DNA of 64,000 bases from Methanolapillus ohkumae (GTDB taxonomy: Archaea; Halobacteriota; Methanosarcinia; Methanosarcinales; Methanosarcinaceae), in NCBI RefSeq assembly GCF_032594355.1, contig NZ_CP131061.1:496001-560000 (forward strand). Reading direction: 5' to 3'. The notes beneath the pieces are model-generated. The model was not told the origin of the DNA. It saw only the letters and a list, made by a program, of their open reading frames with translations, and did not search any database. The translations under genes and the position numbers were made by a program. Positions 35,437-44,810 of this stretch are shown here, one piece after another (within the stretch, counting starts at the first letter, position 1; each line of letters starts with the position of its first letter).

Positions 35437-35718
35437 ATGAACACAAAAAGTCTTTTCATTGCGACAATATTGATTTTCGCACTCATCGCAACGGCGATGG
35501 CTGTGGAAAACGGTATGTCCAAAGATAATTTCAAAAATATGAAAAGCCTTTCGGAATCCAACGACAGAAACAGTTTGGTTTTGTCAAGCCCGGCTCCGAT
35601 GGCCACTCAAATGTCGGCATCCTCTTTGGGATATGAAAATATCCCGGGAGCCGGCGGATTTGAAATGCTCATCGCGGCGGTCGGATTGCTTCTGGTCGTT
35701 TATTTCGTCAGGAAATAA
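35437..35718 (+). CDS. Small secreted protein with PGF-CTERM-like sorting signal
   Basis: 93 aa. An N-terminal signal peptide (MNTKSLFIATILIFALIATAMA) precedes a short Ser/Asn/Met-rich mature region. The C-terminus has the tripartite sorting-signal layout, short motif IPGAGGFE, hydrophobic helix MLIAAVGLLLVVYF and basic end VRK, resembling PGF-CTERM signals processed by archaeosortase A. The ribosome-binding site GGAGAGGG is 8 bases from the ATG. Its promoter copies that of the S-layer gene, so it is probably a co-regulated minor envelope protein. Confidence 0.75.
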   Translation: MNTKSLFIATILIFALIATAMAVENGMSKDNFKNMKSLSESNDRNSLVLSSPAPMATQMSASSLGYENIPGAGGFEMLIAAVGLLLVVYFVRK

Positions 35719-35999
35719 TTCATAATTTAAGAAAAACAAAAATAAAAACGGATTTATTTATTTTCAGAATATCAAAATTAATCAATTTATTCAAATATTC
35801 CATATATTCCATATTCATTCTTAAAAATGAATTCAATTTAAACAATTAAATTAATATATGTAAAATATATAAAAATAAGCGTCGTGAATCTTAAATTTTA
35901 ATTAAATCGATTTAATTGAATTTAATTAATTTTAATTTGAGGTTCTTTCGTTTTATTGTTTTAAGTTAATTGTTTATCAACAATTTCAAGAGAGATATC

Positions 36000-36587
36000 A
36001 TGAAAAAAAGCATTTTCAGCATCTTATTACTTTTATTGGTGGCCGTTATTGCCGTCGGCGCAGCAGGCTGTGTTGACAGCGGCGACAACGGTACCAATGG
36101 CACAAATGGTACCAATGGCACCAACGGAACAAACAACACAACTCCCATCAATTCCAGCATTGTTGTTGTCGACCCGCTTCCGGCCGGCTTTACTTTAATG
36201 GCTTCCGGAAACATTACCGCAACCAGTGAAGAATTCGGCTTAAACGACACGTTGGTCGGCTACCAAGGCGTTTACCAATACTCCGTGAACAACAGTTCTC
36301 CAACGAACGCTTACCTGTCCGTTATGGAATGTGCGAACGCAACCGCAGCCCAAGGCTACGTCCAAGAAATGATTGACGACAACAATGCCAAATACGGCAA
36401 CCAAAGCAATGTTTCAACCATTACAATCAACGGCCACAACGCAACACTCATCACACGCCCGGTGACGGCATCCACGCCGGTTCGCTATGACATCGTCTGG
36501 GCGAAAGACAACTTGTTGGTTGTCGTGAACGGTCCGCTTGCCGATTTAAATGCCATGGAAGCGTTGGCAAACGCCTCCAAACTTTAA
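36000..36587 (+). CDS. Secreted lipoprotein with Asn-Gly-Thr repeats
   Basis: 195 aa. A lipoprotein signal (MKKSIFSILLLLLVAVIAVGAAGC, lipobox AAGC) is followed by five NGT repeats (a string of N-glycosylation sequons) and a globular domain rich in Asn and Thr (PLPAGFTLMASGNITATSEEF...VRYDIVWAKDNLLVVVNG). The domain looks like a small alpha/beta extracytoplasmic fold; no family is recognised. ATG 36000 begins the signal peptide. Further in-frame NxS/T sites suggest a glycosylated surface protein. It has a strong terminator. Confidence 0.8.
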   Translation: MKKSIFSILLLLLVAVIAVGAAGCVDSGDNGTNGTNGTNGTNGTNNTTPINSSIVVVDPLPAGFTLMASGNITATSEEFGLNDTLVGYQGVYQYSVNNSSPTNAYLSVMECANATAAQGYVQEMIDDNNAKYGNQSNVSTITINGHNATLITRPVTASTPVRYDIVWAKDNLLVVVNGPLADLNAMEALANASKL

Positions 36588-36623
36588 ATTAAATCGATTA
36601 AATATTATTTTAAAAATAGAATT

Positions 36624-36674
36624 GGGTGAAGGATTTTTCCTGAATGAAAAAAAATCCCTTCATCCTTTTTTTTG
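36624..36674 (+). terminator. Terminator after the lipoprotein gene
   Basis: GGGTGAAGGATTTTT (36624-36638) pairs with AAAATCCCTTCATCC (36651-36665, one bulge), then a run of T. Confidence 0.75.
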
Positions 36675-37024
36675 GTTTTTAGTTTCCACTCCTCATTTTC
36701 TTGTTCCTGTTTTTTCAAAAATCCCTATTCATTCTATTCTGATTCTCGTGTTCTTATTTGCCTCTCCGAGTTTTGATTCAATCCTATTTTCACCTTTTCA
36801 TATCTTCGTTATTTATTTTACAGTACCTCGTATTTTATTAAGTTGCATTTATCCTTTTCTTTTTAGAATGAGTTTGACCATTATTTTTTTCAAAATCTTT
36901 AGATTTTTCATTTCGTTTCATTTATATAGGATAATTTTTAATTAAAAACGAAGATCATTTTTGCCCGACCGCATTGAAATATTTCAATTGCGCAACAATC
37001 ATGACAAAAAAATATGGTGAGATT

Positions 37025-37519
37025 ATGGACAAACAAACGCAAGACGTCTTAGAACTTCTTGAACAAAATGCAAAATTAACGCCGGAAGACATTTCCGAAA
37101 TGACCCGGATTCCGCAAAAAGATGTGAAAAAAATGATTCAATCTTTGGAAGACGCGGGCATTATCCGGTACTACAAAGCGATTATTGATTGGGACCTTGT
37201 TGAAAATCCCTACGTCTACGCGTTTGTCCAAATCAAAGTCTCCTTGGAACGCGGTCACGGCTATCAAAAATTGGCGGACCGGATTTGCAAATTTCCGGAA
37301 GTACGCTCGCTCAGGCTTTTGTCCGGCGAAGATTACGACTTAGAATTCATGGTTCGCGGACGTTCCATGAAAGACGTCGCTTTTTTCGTCTCCGACAAAA
37401 TCGCGACAATGGCGCAAGTCCAAAATACGTCGACCCATTTCATCCTCAAAACCTATAAAGAGGACGGAATCATTATGGAAGAGCCGGAAGAGTTTAAGCG
37501 CCTCCATGTTTCATTCTGA
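37025..37519 (+). CDS. Lrp/AsnC-family transcriptional regulator
   Basis: 164 aa with an N-terminal helix-turn-helix (DVLELLEQNAKLTPEDISEMTRIPQKDVKKMIQSLEDAGIIRYY) and a C-terminal RAM/AsnC ligand-binding domain (VYAFVQIKVSLERG...SGEDYDLEFMVRG). ATG 37025 has GGTGAG at a good distance; ATG 37001 is an alternative that adds eight residues. It ends 10 bases before the aminotransferase ATG, so the two form an operon, and the regulator probably senses an amino acid handled by the enzyme. Confidence 0.92.
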   Translation: MDKQTQDVLELLEQNAKLTPEDISEMTRIPQKDVKKMIQSLEDAGIIRYYKAIIDWDLVENPYVYAFVQIKVSLERGHGYQKLADRICKFPEVRSLRLLSGEDYDLEFMVRGRSMKDVAFFVSDKIATMAQVQNTSTHFILKTYKEDGIIMEEPEEFKRLHVSF

Positions 37520-37529
37520 GGGGATTTTC

Positions 37530-38873
37530 ATGAAACAAAATCAATCCAAATCATCTGTTCCAAAAACATCGTCATCGGTTTCATCATCGGTTTCATCATC
37601 GATTTCATCATCGTCAAAAACATCCATTCCAAAACCGCCGGTCAAAAAATCAATTCCAAAGCCGTCTGTCTCATCTCCGGTTCCCAAAATGAATTACTCA
37701 AAATTCATCACACACAGCATGAACAAAGTCCCTCGGTCTGGAATCCGAAAATATTTTGACATTGCGGAAGGCATCGAAGACGTGATTTCCCTGGGAGTTG
37801 GCGAGCCGGATTTCGTAACACCGTGGCACATCCGTGAAATGTGCATCCATTCCATTGAAAAAGGAGAAACAGCTTACACGTCCAATTTCGGTCTTTTGGA
37901 GCTTCGGGAAGAAATTTCCAAGCGGTACAAGAAAGACTACGGCATTTATTACGACCCAAAATCTGAAATTTTGGTGACGACCGGCGTCAGCGAAGCCGCC
38001 GACATCGCGATTCGCTGCCTCATCAATCCGGGAGATGAAATCATTGTTGTTCAGCCGGCTTACGTTTCCTACGTTCCGTTGATTCATTTGGCCGGCGGCA
38101 TTCCGGTTTCGGTTTCCGCCAAACGCGAAAATGATTTCCGGGTGACGCCCGAAGATATTTTGCCTAAAATCTCCAAGAAAACAAAAGCGATTATTTTCAA
38201 TTATCCTAACAACCCAACCGGCGCCATTATGACCCGCAAGGATTTCGAGGCGGTTGCCGACATCATTGTCGAATACGATTTGTTTGTGATTTCGGATGAG
38301 GTTTACGAATGCATGACCTATGAAGGAACCCACGTTCCATTTACCGCAATTGAAGGAATGAAAGAGCGCACGATTCTCCTCAACGGATTTTCCAAATCCT
38401 ATTCCATGACAGGATTCCGTCTCGGATATGCGCTTGCGCCGCCGGAAATTATTTCCGCCATGATGATGATTCATCAGTATTGCATGCTTTGCGCACCGGT
38501 CACCGCCCAAATCGGCGCCATTGAGGCGCTTAAGAATGGCCGGGAAGAGATGCTTTCCATGATTCGAGAATTCGACCGGCGACGCGTTTTAATCGTCGAC
38601 GGGTTTAACCGTCTGGGTCTGGATTGTTTTGAGCCCAAAGGCGCGTTTTACTCGTTCCCGTCGATTCGTTCGACCGGACTCACCTCGGAAGAGTTTGCCG
38701 ACCAATTCTTCGCGCAAAAACACGTCATTACGATTCCGGGAAACATCTTCGGAGAAACCGGTACCGGTCACATGAGATGCGCTTATGCCGCATCTCGGGA
38801 CGACATTAAGGATGCATTGGACCGGCTGGAAGATTTCCTGAACAACCTGAACAAAAATAAAAAGAAAAAATGA
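37530..38873 (+). CDS. Class I/II PLP aminotransferase with Ser/Pro-rich N-terminal extension
   Basis: Fold type I aminotransferase, probably for aspartate or aromatic amino acids. The catalytic part starts near residue 57 (NYSKFITHSMNKVPRSGIRKYF) and has GVGEPDF, YTSNFGLLELREEIS, NYPNNPTGA, DEVYE and the PLP lysine in NGFSKSYSMTGFRLGY, with the late RCAYA motif binding carboxylate. The first 55 residues are an added low-complexity arm (runs of SSS, SIPKP, SVSS) encoded by slipping TCATCGGTTTCA repeats. The ATG at 37530 has GAGGGG 5 bases away. The arm may be absent from relatives. Coupled with the Lrp-like gene. Confidence 0.92.
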   Translation: MKQNQSKSSVPKTSSSVSSSVSSSISSSSKTSIPKPPVKKSIPKPSVSSPVPKMNYSKFITHSMNKVPRSGIRKYFDIAEGIEDVISLGVGEPDFVTPWHIREMCIHSIEKGETAYTSNFGLLELREEISKRYKKDYGIYYDPKSEILVTTGVSEAADIAIRCLINPGDEIIVVQPAYVSYVPLIHLAGGIPVSVSAKRENDFRVTPEDILPKISKKTKAIIFNYPNNPTGAIMTRKDFEAVADIIVEYDLFVISDEVYECMTYEGTHVPFTAIEGMKERTILLNGFSKSYSMTGFRLGYALAPPEIISAMMMIHQYCMLCAPVTAQIGAIEALKNGREEMLSMIREFDRRRVLIVDGFNRLGLDCFEPKGAFYSFPSIRSTGLTSEEFADQFFAQKHVITIPGNIFGETGTGHMRCAYAASRDDIKDALDRLEDFLNNLNKNKKKK

Positions 38874-38898
38874 AGGGGGAAATGCCTTCTTTTTTTAT
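38872..38898 (+). terminator. Terminator of the aminotransferase gene
   Basis: GAAGG (38872-38876) and CCTTC (38885-38889), followed by a T-run. Confidence 0.65.
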
Positions 38899-38964
38899 TT
38901 TTTTATTTTTCTCCTTTTTTTATTTTTCTCCTTTTTTTATTTTTTCTCATTTTTATGAGTAACA

Positions 38965-38996
38965 GATTGCAGCAATGCTCAAACCATAAACAAAGG
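38965..38996 (-). repeat. Single unit of the GGTTTGAGC minisatellite family
   Basis: On the minus strand GTTTATGGTTTGAGCATTGC followed by TGCAATCTG. It is one unit of the same motif that forms the 17-copy array at 49467, placed beside core D, which is also on the minus strand. Confidence 0.65.
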
Positions 38997-39039
38997 CAAC
39001 GGTTCTGATATTAAAAAAATATGCGGTAACCTGAAAAAT

Positions 39040-39112
39040 GATCTCCGAACTTATCCTTCGTTTTTGTAGTCTTCTTTAAAAAAGTGTTGCCATAACGCGC
39101 GCGGTGGCAGTG
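39040..39112 (-). repeat. GC-rich island core, copy D (inverted)
   Basis: Minus strand: CTGCCACCGCGCGCGTTATG followed by GCAACACTTTTTT. It is the only copy on the minus strand, and its minisatellite unit (38965) lies downstream in that orientation, as in the other islands. Confidence 0.7.
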
Positions 39113-39259
39113 AATGAAAACTAGAAATCTGCAAATGGAGCCGTTTCAAAATTGAGAATGTACATTTTTTTGGTTTTTTGCATTTAAGTTGTTTTATTTT
39201 CACATTATGAAAAAATAGAACGCCACCTTTAAAAATACATTACTCCTTTCTGGATAATT

Positions 39260-40906
39260 ATGGAAATTGGTATTGAAGTTATTGTTATTGCGGTTTACCT
39301 TGTATTGATGCTGGTTGTCGGCGTTCTGACTCAGAAAATCGGAACGTCTTCATCCAAAGGATATTTAATTGCCAACCGAAATGTCGGTGCGTTGCTCATC
39401 GGCGGCACAATTTTTGCAACCTTTTGGGGCGGCGGAACTGTGATGGGTGGCGCGGGAGCGGCCTACACATCCTACAATCTCGGGACCGTGGCGGACCCGT
39501 GGGCTTCCGGAATCACGCTCATCATTATGGCGATTTTCATGGTTCCGATTCTTTTGAGCATGAAAATCGGAACGTTGGGGGAAATGTACCGCATCCGGTT
39601 CGGAAGGCGTGGGGCATATGTGGCCTCCATTCTTTCCGTTCCGACCTTGATTGCCTGGACGGCGGTGCAAATGGTTGCAATCGGCAAAATGCTGTCTCTT
39701 TTTATCGGGATGTCTCCGGCGCTGAGCATGATTTTAGCGGGGGGGATTGTCATTATCTATACGTATATGGGCGGCATGTTGGCCGTCATTTGGACCGACA
39801 ACATCCAGGCGGCCATTATTATTTTGGGACTGATGGTTTTAATTCCGTCGGCGGTCTGCTACATCGGCGCCAGCGGAAACCCGAATTTTACGTTAAATCT
39901 GGACAATTTGGTTGCCGGATTTTCAGTCGTCAAAGACAATACACCCAACGATTTTTGGACGCTTTTCCCGTCTTCTGACCCCGATCATCCGAGCGGAATC
40001 ACCCAAACGCTGACCGGATTTTTGGTTTGGCTTGCGGCTTGGTGCGGCATGGGGCTTGGAAGTCTTGCTTCCCTTGACATTACGCAGCGGGTACTTTGTG
40101 CCCGGGATGAAAACGCTGCGCGTGGCGGGCTTTTGACGGGGACCGCTCTTTATTGGATTGCGGGGCTTGGTCCGATTTTCATCGGGCTTTTGGGAATTGT
40201 CATGGCGCAGCTGGGTATTTTTTCGGCGGCCGAAATCGGCGTTTTGTCGAACGATGCCGAAGTGTTGGTTCCGCTTTTGGCTCAAAAATTGCTTCATCCG
40301 CTTCCGATGGCAATCTTTATCGGCTCTTTAATGGCGGCGATTATGTCCACTTCCAGTTCCACAATTTTCGCGTCGGCCGCCGTGATTTCAACGGTTCTGT
40401 TTCCCGGGTCGGTGAGCAGCCATGAGTCAACGCAAAGCATTTTAAATGACAAAAAGGCGATCCGAATGACGAAATTTTTGGTGGTCGTTATCGGCGTTTT
40501 CTGTATCGGAATCAGTTTTTTGGCGGTCAATCTGTATGATTTGATGATTTTCGGGTTCACGCTTCTGTTTGCCTGTTTATTCTGGGTGGTCGTTTGCGGT
40601 CTTTTCTGGAAGAAAGCGAATATCCCGGGAGGTATCGCGTCGATGATTGTCGGAATCTCATTTTCGATGTTGGGTTGCATCTATTTATCGATTCAATCCG
40701 GTACAATCGTTATTGTTCCGAATGATTCGGTTTGGGAAGTTTATTTCACATTTGTCCCCTGGATTTTTTCAGGAATCGCAATGTTTGGCGTTTCTTTGCT
40801 GACACAAAAATCCCATCCGCCGCTTCCGCTGACGGATTCGGATGGAAAGGTTCTCAAGTGGCCGGAGCTGGAAGGAAATATTGAGAAAGAAAGAAACGAA
40901 TTATAA
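39260..40906 (+). CDS. Sodium:solute symporter (SSS family)
   Basis: 548-aa transporter with about 13 membrane helices. Typical SSS features are the first helix VIVIAVYLVLMLVVGVLTQK, the unwound segment GGTIFATFWGGGTVMGGAG and a central GLGSLASLDITQRVLCARDE, with ITQR being well conserved in this family. The later helices contain STSSSTIFASAAVIS, a likely sodium site. The substrate cannot be told from the sequence; proline, pantothenate and other small organic anions are known substrates of the family. It is a single gene. Confidence 0.92.
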   Translation: MEIGIEVIVIAVYLVLMLVVGVLTQKIGTSSSKGYLIANRNVGALLIGGTIFATFWGGGTVMGGAGAAYTSYNLGTVADPWASGITLIIMAIFMVPILLSMKIGTLGEMYRIRFGRRGAYVASILSVPTLIAWTAVQMVAIGKMLSLFIGMSPALSMILAGGIVIIYTYMGGMLAVIWTDNIQAAIIILGLMVLIPSAVCYIGASGNPNFTLNLDNLVAGFSVVKDNTPNDFWTLFPSSDPDHPSGITQTLTGFLVWLAAWCGMGLGSLASLDITQRVLCARDENAARGGLLTGTALYWIAGLGPIFIGLLGIVMAQLGIFSAAEIGVLSNDAEVLVPLLAQKLLHPLPMAIFIGSLMAAIMSTSSSTIFASAAVISTVLFPGSVSSHESTQSILNDKKAIRMTKFLVVVIGVFCIGISFLAVNLYDLMIFGFTLLFACLFWVVVCGLFWKKANIPGGIASMIVGISFSMLGCIYLSIQSGTIVIVPNDSVWEVYFTFVPWIFSGIAMFGVSLLTQKSHPPLPLTDSDGKVLKWPELEGNIEKERNEL

Positions 40907-40928
40907 TTTTCGAAGTAGTTCAGCTGAA

Positions 40929-41092
40929 AAATTAATACAGTTTGCAGCAATTGCAAAATTAGAAACCGTTTGCAGCAATTGCAAAATTAAAAACTGTTTG
41001 CAGCAATTGCAAAATTAGAAACCGTTTGCAGCAATTGCAAAATTAAAAACTGTTTGCAGCAATTGCAAAATTAGAAACAGTTTGTAGCAACT
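40929..41092. repeat. 28-bp minisatellite, about 5.5 copies
   Basis: Units contain GTTTGCAGCAATTGCAAAAT and end TTAGAAAC or TTAAAAAC. The two versions alternate (with C or T before GTTTG), giving a 56-bp higher-order repeat. It lies just before hairpin P3. Confidence 0.85.
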
Positions 41093-41145
41093 TAAATAAA
41101 ATAGAATAATTCACCAACTATTATTCCCTTCTTAAATATAACACT

Positions 41146-41215
41146 CCGATTCAATCAGATGCGAAACGCATCTGATTGAATCGGGGCGGCTTACTCGGTT
41201 GGAATAACACGGATA
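41146..41215 (+). repeat. Hairpin repeat P3
   Basis: Identical 18-bp arms to P1 (41146-41163 and 41167-41184, loop AAA). The left flank is diverged. The right flank TTACTCGGTTGGAATAA is a weaker match to the TTGCTTGGATCGAATA consensus. Confidence 0.85.
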
Positions 41216-41261
41216 GAGTTGATAATTTTTCATTTGCGGTTGACATTTTTATTTAATTTTG

Positions 41262-41365
41262 TTTTGCTGTTTGTTATTTTGTTTTGCTGTTTGTTATTTT
41301 GTTTTACTGTTTGTTATTTTGTTTTACTGTTTGTTATTTTGTTTTGCTGTTTGTTTTATTATTTT
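41262..41365. repeat. 20-bp minisatellite, about 5 copies
   Basis: Units of TTGTTTTGCTGTTTGTTATT (one base varies, GCTG or ACTG) after hairpin P3. A related array with TTTTGCTG cores follows hairpin P4. Confidence 0.85.
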
Positions 41366-41509
41366 TTTGTTTTTCTCTTAGCTTCTTGTTTTTGTGTTCT
41401 GTTCCTGTTTTTATTGCTTTCTTCTTGTCTTTTTATTTATTCAGTTAATTTTATATTTGTTATGTTATAATTGTATACAACTTTCTAATATTAATTTTAG
41501 GTGAATTGT

Positions 41510-42901
41510 ATGTCCAAACCCGCACAAGAAAAATCATTTTTATTGTCTACGAACGAAGCTTTTGAAAGAATGACAGAACAACAAGCTTTGGAAACGCATG
41601 CTTATTCCCTCGGGCTGCAAACTGTTCTTTGGGGTATGCAAATTGTGAAAGGGGCCATCGTATTCTCAAGAATGACAGCACCATTGCCAAAAGGAATGCC
41701 TGTTTTACCTTCTGATGACCAGGCGCATGGTGTTAATATTTGGGGCCATGCAAGGGGCTTGCGTACACATGAACTTAGAACAACGGAAACCCCAAACAGT
41801 GAAACCCTTTACTCCTGTTTTGTCGCCGATTTAAAAGACGGACCGATTGTTGTTGTTCATCCGGACCATAAAGGACGGTATTTCCGCACATCCATTTGGG
41901 GCATTCGCGGCGACACCGACACCATCAGCCAAAAGAATGATGGAGACCATCCGGCACCGGTTATTTTGATTCCCTATGGCTGGAAAGGGGATTTGCCAAA
42001 AGATTTACGTAAAATCTATGTCCGAAGCCGATATATGCTTTTGGCACCGCATATTGCCGTTTTTGGAAAAGATGACCTTCCTCATGTGCATGAATTGCAA
42101 AATCAATATAAGGTCATTTCTTTAAAAGATTGGGGGAAATCTGACAAAATCCTTCAAAAAAGTTCATTTCCGGATGTTCTTCGAAAAGATACAAAAACAC
42201 CTTTCAATCTTCTTTTTTATGACGTGCTTTGCGAAGCCATCCAACTCATTTCCATTCAGGAAGACGAACTCGGATTCATTCGCCAGCTTTCTCATATTGG
42301 AATTGTTCAGGGGAAAAGTTTTGATTACGCCTCCTTGTCCCAACCAGTAATAGATGGTTTAACAAAAGCACTTTTAGACGGACAATCTATTTTGGAACAC
42401 AAAGCCAGAACACTTTCTCCTTTGCAGACCAACGGAACTTGGTATCTTGATTACGATGTGACCAGTTTAGACAATTGGCTTTTTAAAGGAGCTGTGGGGT
42501 GGAAACATGTTTGGGGCGATCTTGCCAGCGAACTTCTTTATCCGATGACACGTATTGATGAAAATCATGAACCACTTACGGGCAAGTACAAATATGTTTT
42601 ACGTTTCTCCGCCAAAAATCCGATCCCATCTCAGTTCTATAGTCTTACCATGTATGGGCTTGACGGTTATTTTGTCCCCAATGATTTGCAACGTTATCAG
42701 GTTGGCAACATTCCGGACACGCTTGAAAAAGATTCTGACGGCGGGGTGACAATCTATATTCAGCACGATGAACCGGCGAAGTACAAAACAAATTGGCTGC
42801 CGGCTCCGAATGATGGTTTTTTCCTCGTTTTAAGGTGTTACCATCCAACCGATGCCTTTTATAATAAAAAATACACGGTTCCCCCGGTTAAAAGGGTTTA
42901 A
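41510..42901 (+). CDS. DUF1254/DUF1214 domain protein
   Basis: 463 aa. The N-terminal half fits DUF1254 (ETHAYSLGLQTVLWGMQI, then RTTETPNSETLYSCFVADLKDGPIVVVHPD). The C-terminal third fits DUF1214 (GWKHVWGDLASELLYPMTRID...FYSLTMYGLDGYFVPNDLQRY and WLPAPNDGFFLVLRCYHP). Proteins with this pair are widespread in bacteria and of unknown function. No signal peptide is seen here, so a cytoplasmic form is likely. AGGTG precedes the ATG at 41510. The mixed codon use and bacterial family distribution suggest acquisition by transfer. Confidence 0.88.
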   Translation: MSKPAQEKSFLLSTNEAFERMTEQQALETHAYSLGLQTVLWGMQIVKGAIVFSRMTAPLPKGMPVLPSDDQAHGVNIWGHARGLRTHELRTTETPNSETLYSCFVADLKDGPIVVVHPDHKGRYFRTSIWGIRGDTDTISQKNDGDHPAPVILIPYGWKGDLPKDLRKIYVRSRYMLLAPHIAVFGKDDLPHVHELQNQYKVISLKDWGKSDKILQKSSFPDVLRKDTKTPFNLLFYDVLCEAIQLISIQEDELGFIRQLSHIGIVQGKSFDYASLSQPVIDGLTKALLDGQSILEHKARTLSPLQTNGTWYLDYDVTSLDNWLFKGAVGWKHVWGDLASELLYPMTRIDENHEPLTGKYKYVLRFSAKNPIPSQFYSLTMYGLDGYFVPNDLQRYQVGNIPDTLEKDSDGGVTIYIQHDEPAKYKTNWLPAPNDGFFLVLRCYHPTDAFYNKKYTVPPVKRV

Positions 42902-42960
42902 ACACCCTTTTCTCTTTTAATTTTTCTTTAATTTCCGACAGAAAAATCTGTCCTTTTTTG
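42890..42960 (+). terminator. Two successive terminators after the DUF1254 gene
   Basis: AAAAGGGT/ACCCTTTT (42890-42911) is followed by GACAGA/TCTGTC (42937-42952) with a T-run. The second has nearly the same stem as the terminator at 12967. Confidence 0.7.
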
Positions 42961-43176
42961 ACATAAATCTATTTTTTAAATTTTTTCCATCGCTCGTATT
43001 TTTATTTTTTTGACATTATATTCCATATATACCTATCGATTTTTCTAAAAAAGAAACCTCTTTTAACAATCAAAATATTTTCCCTCTTACAGCAAAAAGC
43101 CGGCTTATTCTTGCTGTCGGCGGTTGGGCTGATCACCACAGCCGCGTTATTTTTTATTATTTAAAGGAGGAAAATC

Positions 43177-44640
43177 ATGAATCAATCCAAAATTCTTCTT
43201 GGAAAAGTGCTTTTAGCGGCTTTTCTTGTGTTGTTCGCTTTGACCGGAACCGCTTTTGCAAAAACATGGACAGTCGGAGGAGATGCACCCGATTTCTCAA
43301 ATTTGACAGACGCCATTTCCAATTCAAGTGTTGTTGACGGCGATACCCTTTTCATTTGTGCCGGAACGTACAGTTCAACCGCCAATATCAGCGTGGGAAA
43401 ATCCATTACAATCACCGGTGAAAACAAAGAATCAGTGATTTTAGATTTGGGCAATTATTCGATTTTGCCCAAAAAAGAAGGGTTCGTTCTTCGAAATGTC
43501 ACCGTCTTTAACGGTTCCAATGGAATTAATTTGCAAACCAATGCAACCGGCGCAGTCATTGAAAATTGTATTTTTGACAGCATGACGCATGCGGACGGCA
43601 TTAAACTTTTCAAAGACAACGTCACTTTTAAAAACAATATTGTTCGCAACATGAGCGGATTTACAAATGCGGTTTACCTCAAAGGCAATGATTCCAAGCT
43701 CATCGGCAATACAATCGTCGGGCTTTCCGGTTCTGGAAACACATCCCGAGTGATTTGCATTGAAAATTCCAGCGGCGTGCAGGTGGACGGAAATGTCATC
43801 CAAAATAACACGGGGGAAGCCATTCGAATCTGGCGGGTGGACACACATGATGTGACCATAACGAAAAACACAATTTCCGGCAATTCCCAAAAAGGAATTT
43901 ACTTCTACAATGCCGGTGAGAACAACACCGTTTTTTTCAACAACATTCACGCCAACGGCAAAAATGTTGACATTTACGGAACGGCACCAACACTTATTCA
44001 TTTCAATTCCTTAAACCCGATGACCTTGTCTTACAACAACACGAACTGGACCGGAAACCCCGGAAATTATTGGGGTGCCGAATACACGGGAGCCGATGCG
44101 GACGGAAACGGAATCGGAGATGTGCCGCACACGATTCTGACAAAATTCAAAGACCAAAGCCCGCTCATTCAACCCTTTTCATCTTACGTGAACGGAACCG
44201 GCAATGGAACCGGAAATGAGACCGGAAATGAGACCGGCAATGAAACGGGAAACGAAACAGGAAATGAGACCGGCAATGGAACAAAAGCAAATCACACCAT
44301 TTCTCTGATTGCAAAAATTTTGCCGTCCCTCTCTGTTTCTTTTTCCCCGGAATCTCTTGACTTTGGCGAGTTATCCGTCGGGCAAGCCAGCAATCCCCAA
44401 GAAATGACCATTACCAACAATGGAAACTGTGATGTCATTGTCACGGCCGAAGTGACAACATCTTCCGATTCTCTCTACAAAGATGGAATTTGGATTGATA
44501 ATGAATTTTGGCCCGACTTTGAAAAAGCTGTTTTGAAAGGATCAAATGAGACCTGCGATGTTGTTTTAAAAGTGCCCTCGGATTACGTGGACACCGGAAG
44601 CCGGCAGGGAACTTTGATTTTCTGGGTGGAGGCGGCCTAA
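43177..44640 (+). CDS. Secreted right-handed beta-helix (NosD-like) surface protein
   Basis: 487 aa. A signal peptide (about residues 1-28, ending TAFA) is followed by a parallel beta-helix with repeated GN.I.NN and .G..N.I.GN turns (residues 30-310). Then comes a (NGTGNETG)n linker of about 30 residues and a C-terminal beta-sandwich domain (SLDFGELSVGQASNPQEMTITNNGNCDV) of Ig/ASPM-like type. Such archaeal proteins are exported surface or glycan-binding proteins; the linker is rich in N-glycosylation sequons. The ATG has AAAGGAGGA. No C-terminal anchor is visible. Confidence 0.88.
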   Translation: MNQSKILLGKVLLAAFLVLFALTGTAFAKTWTVGGDAPDFSNLTDAISNSSVVDGDTLFICAGTYSSTANISVGKSITITGENKESVILDLGNYSILPKKEGFVLRNVTVFNGSNGINLQTNATGAVIENCIFDSMTHADGIKLFKDNVTFKNNIVRNMSGFTNAVYLKGNDSKLIGNTIVGLSGSGNTSRVICIENSSGVQVDGNVIQNNTGEAIRIWRVDTHDVTITKNTISGNSQKGIYFYNAGENNTVFFNNIHANGKNVDIYGTAPTLIHFNSLNPMTLSYNNTNWTGNPGNYWGAEYTGADADGNGIGDVPHTILTKFKDQSPLIQPFSSYVNGTGNGTGNETGNETGNETGNETGNETGNGTKANHTISLIAKILPSLSVSFSPESLDFGELSVGQASNPQEMTITNNGNCDVIVTAEVTTSSDSLYKDGIWIDNEFWPDFEKAVLKGSNETCDVVLKVPSDYVDTGSRQGTLIFWVEAA

Positions 44641-44810
44641 ATAAAAATATGACATTTTGAAAAAGGTGCTTTCATATGTGAAATTCAATAATTCATTTTG
44701 TTTTTCATTATGAAAACAACTTTTTAAAATAAAATTCCATAATATGCCATCCCTTAAAAAACGAATCGGTAACAACAACTCTGTAAATATGTATATTTGA
44801 ACGAAAAAGC

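Noticed and set aside
40929..41092. CRISPR-like appearance of the 28-bp repeats
   Set aside because: Repeats are directly contiguous with no spacers and no cas genes are present; the same holds for the other arrays.
41219..41470. 83-aa hydrophobic ORF
   Set aside because: Encoded by the 20-bp TTTTGCTGTTTG repeat and T-rich DNA; Phe/Leu/Cys only.
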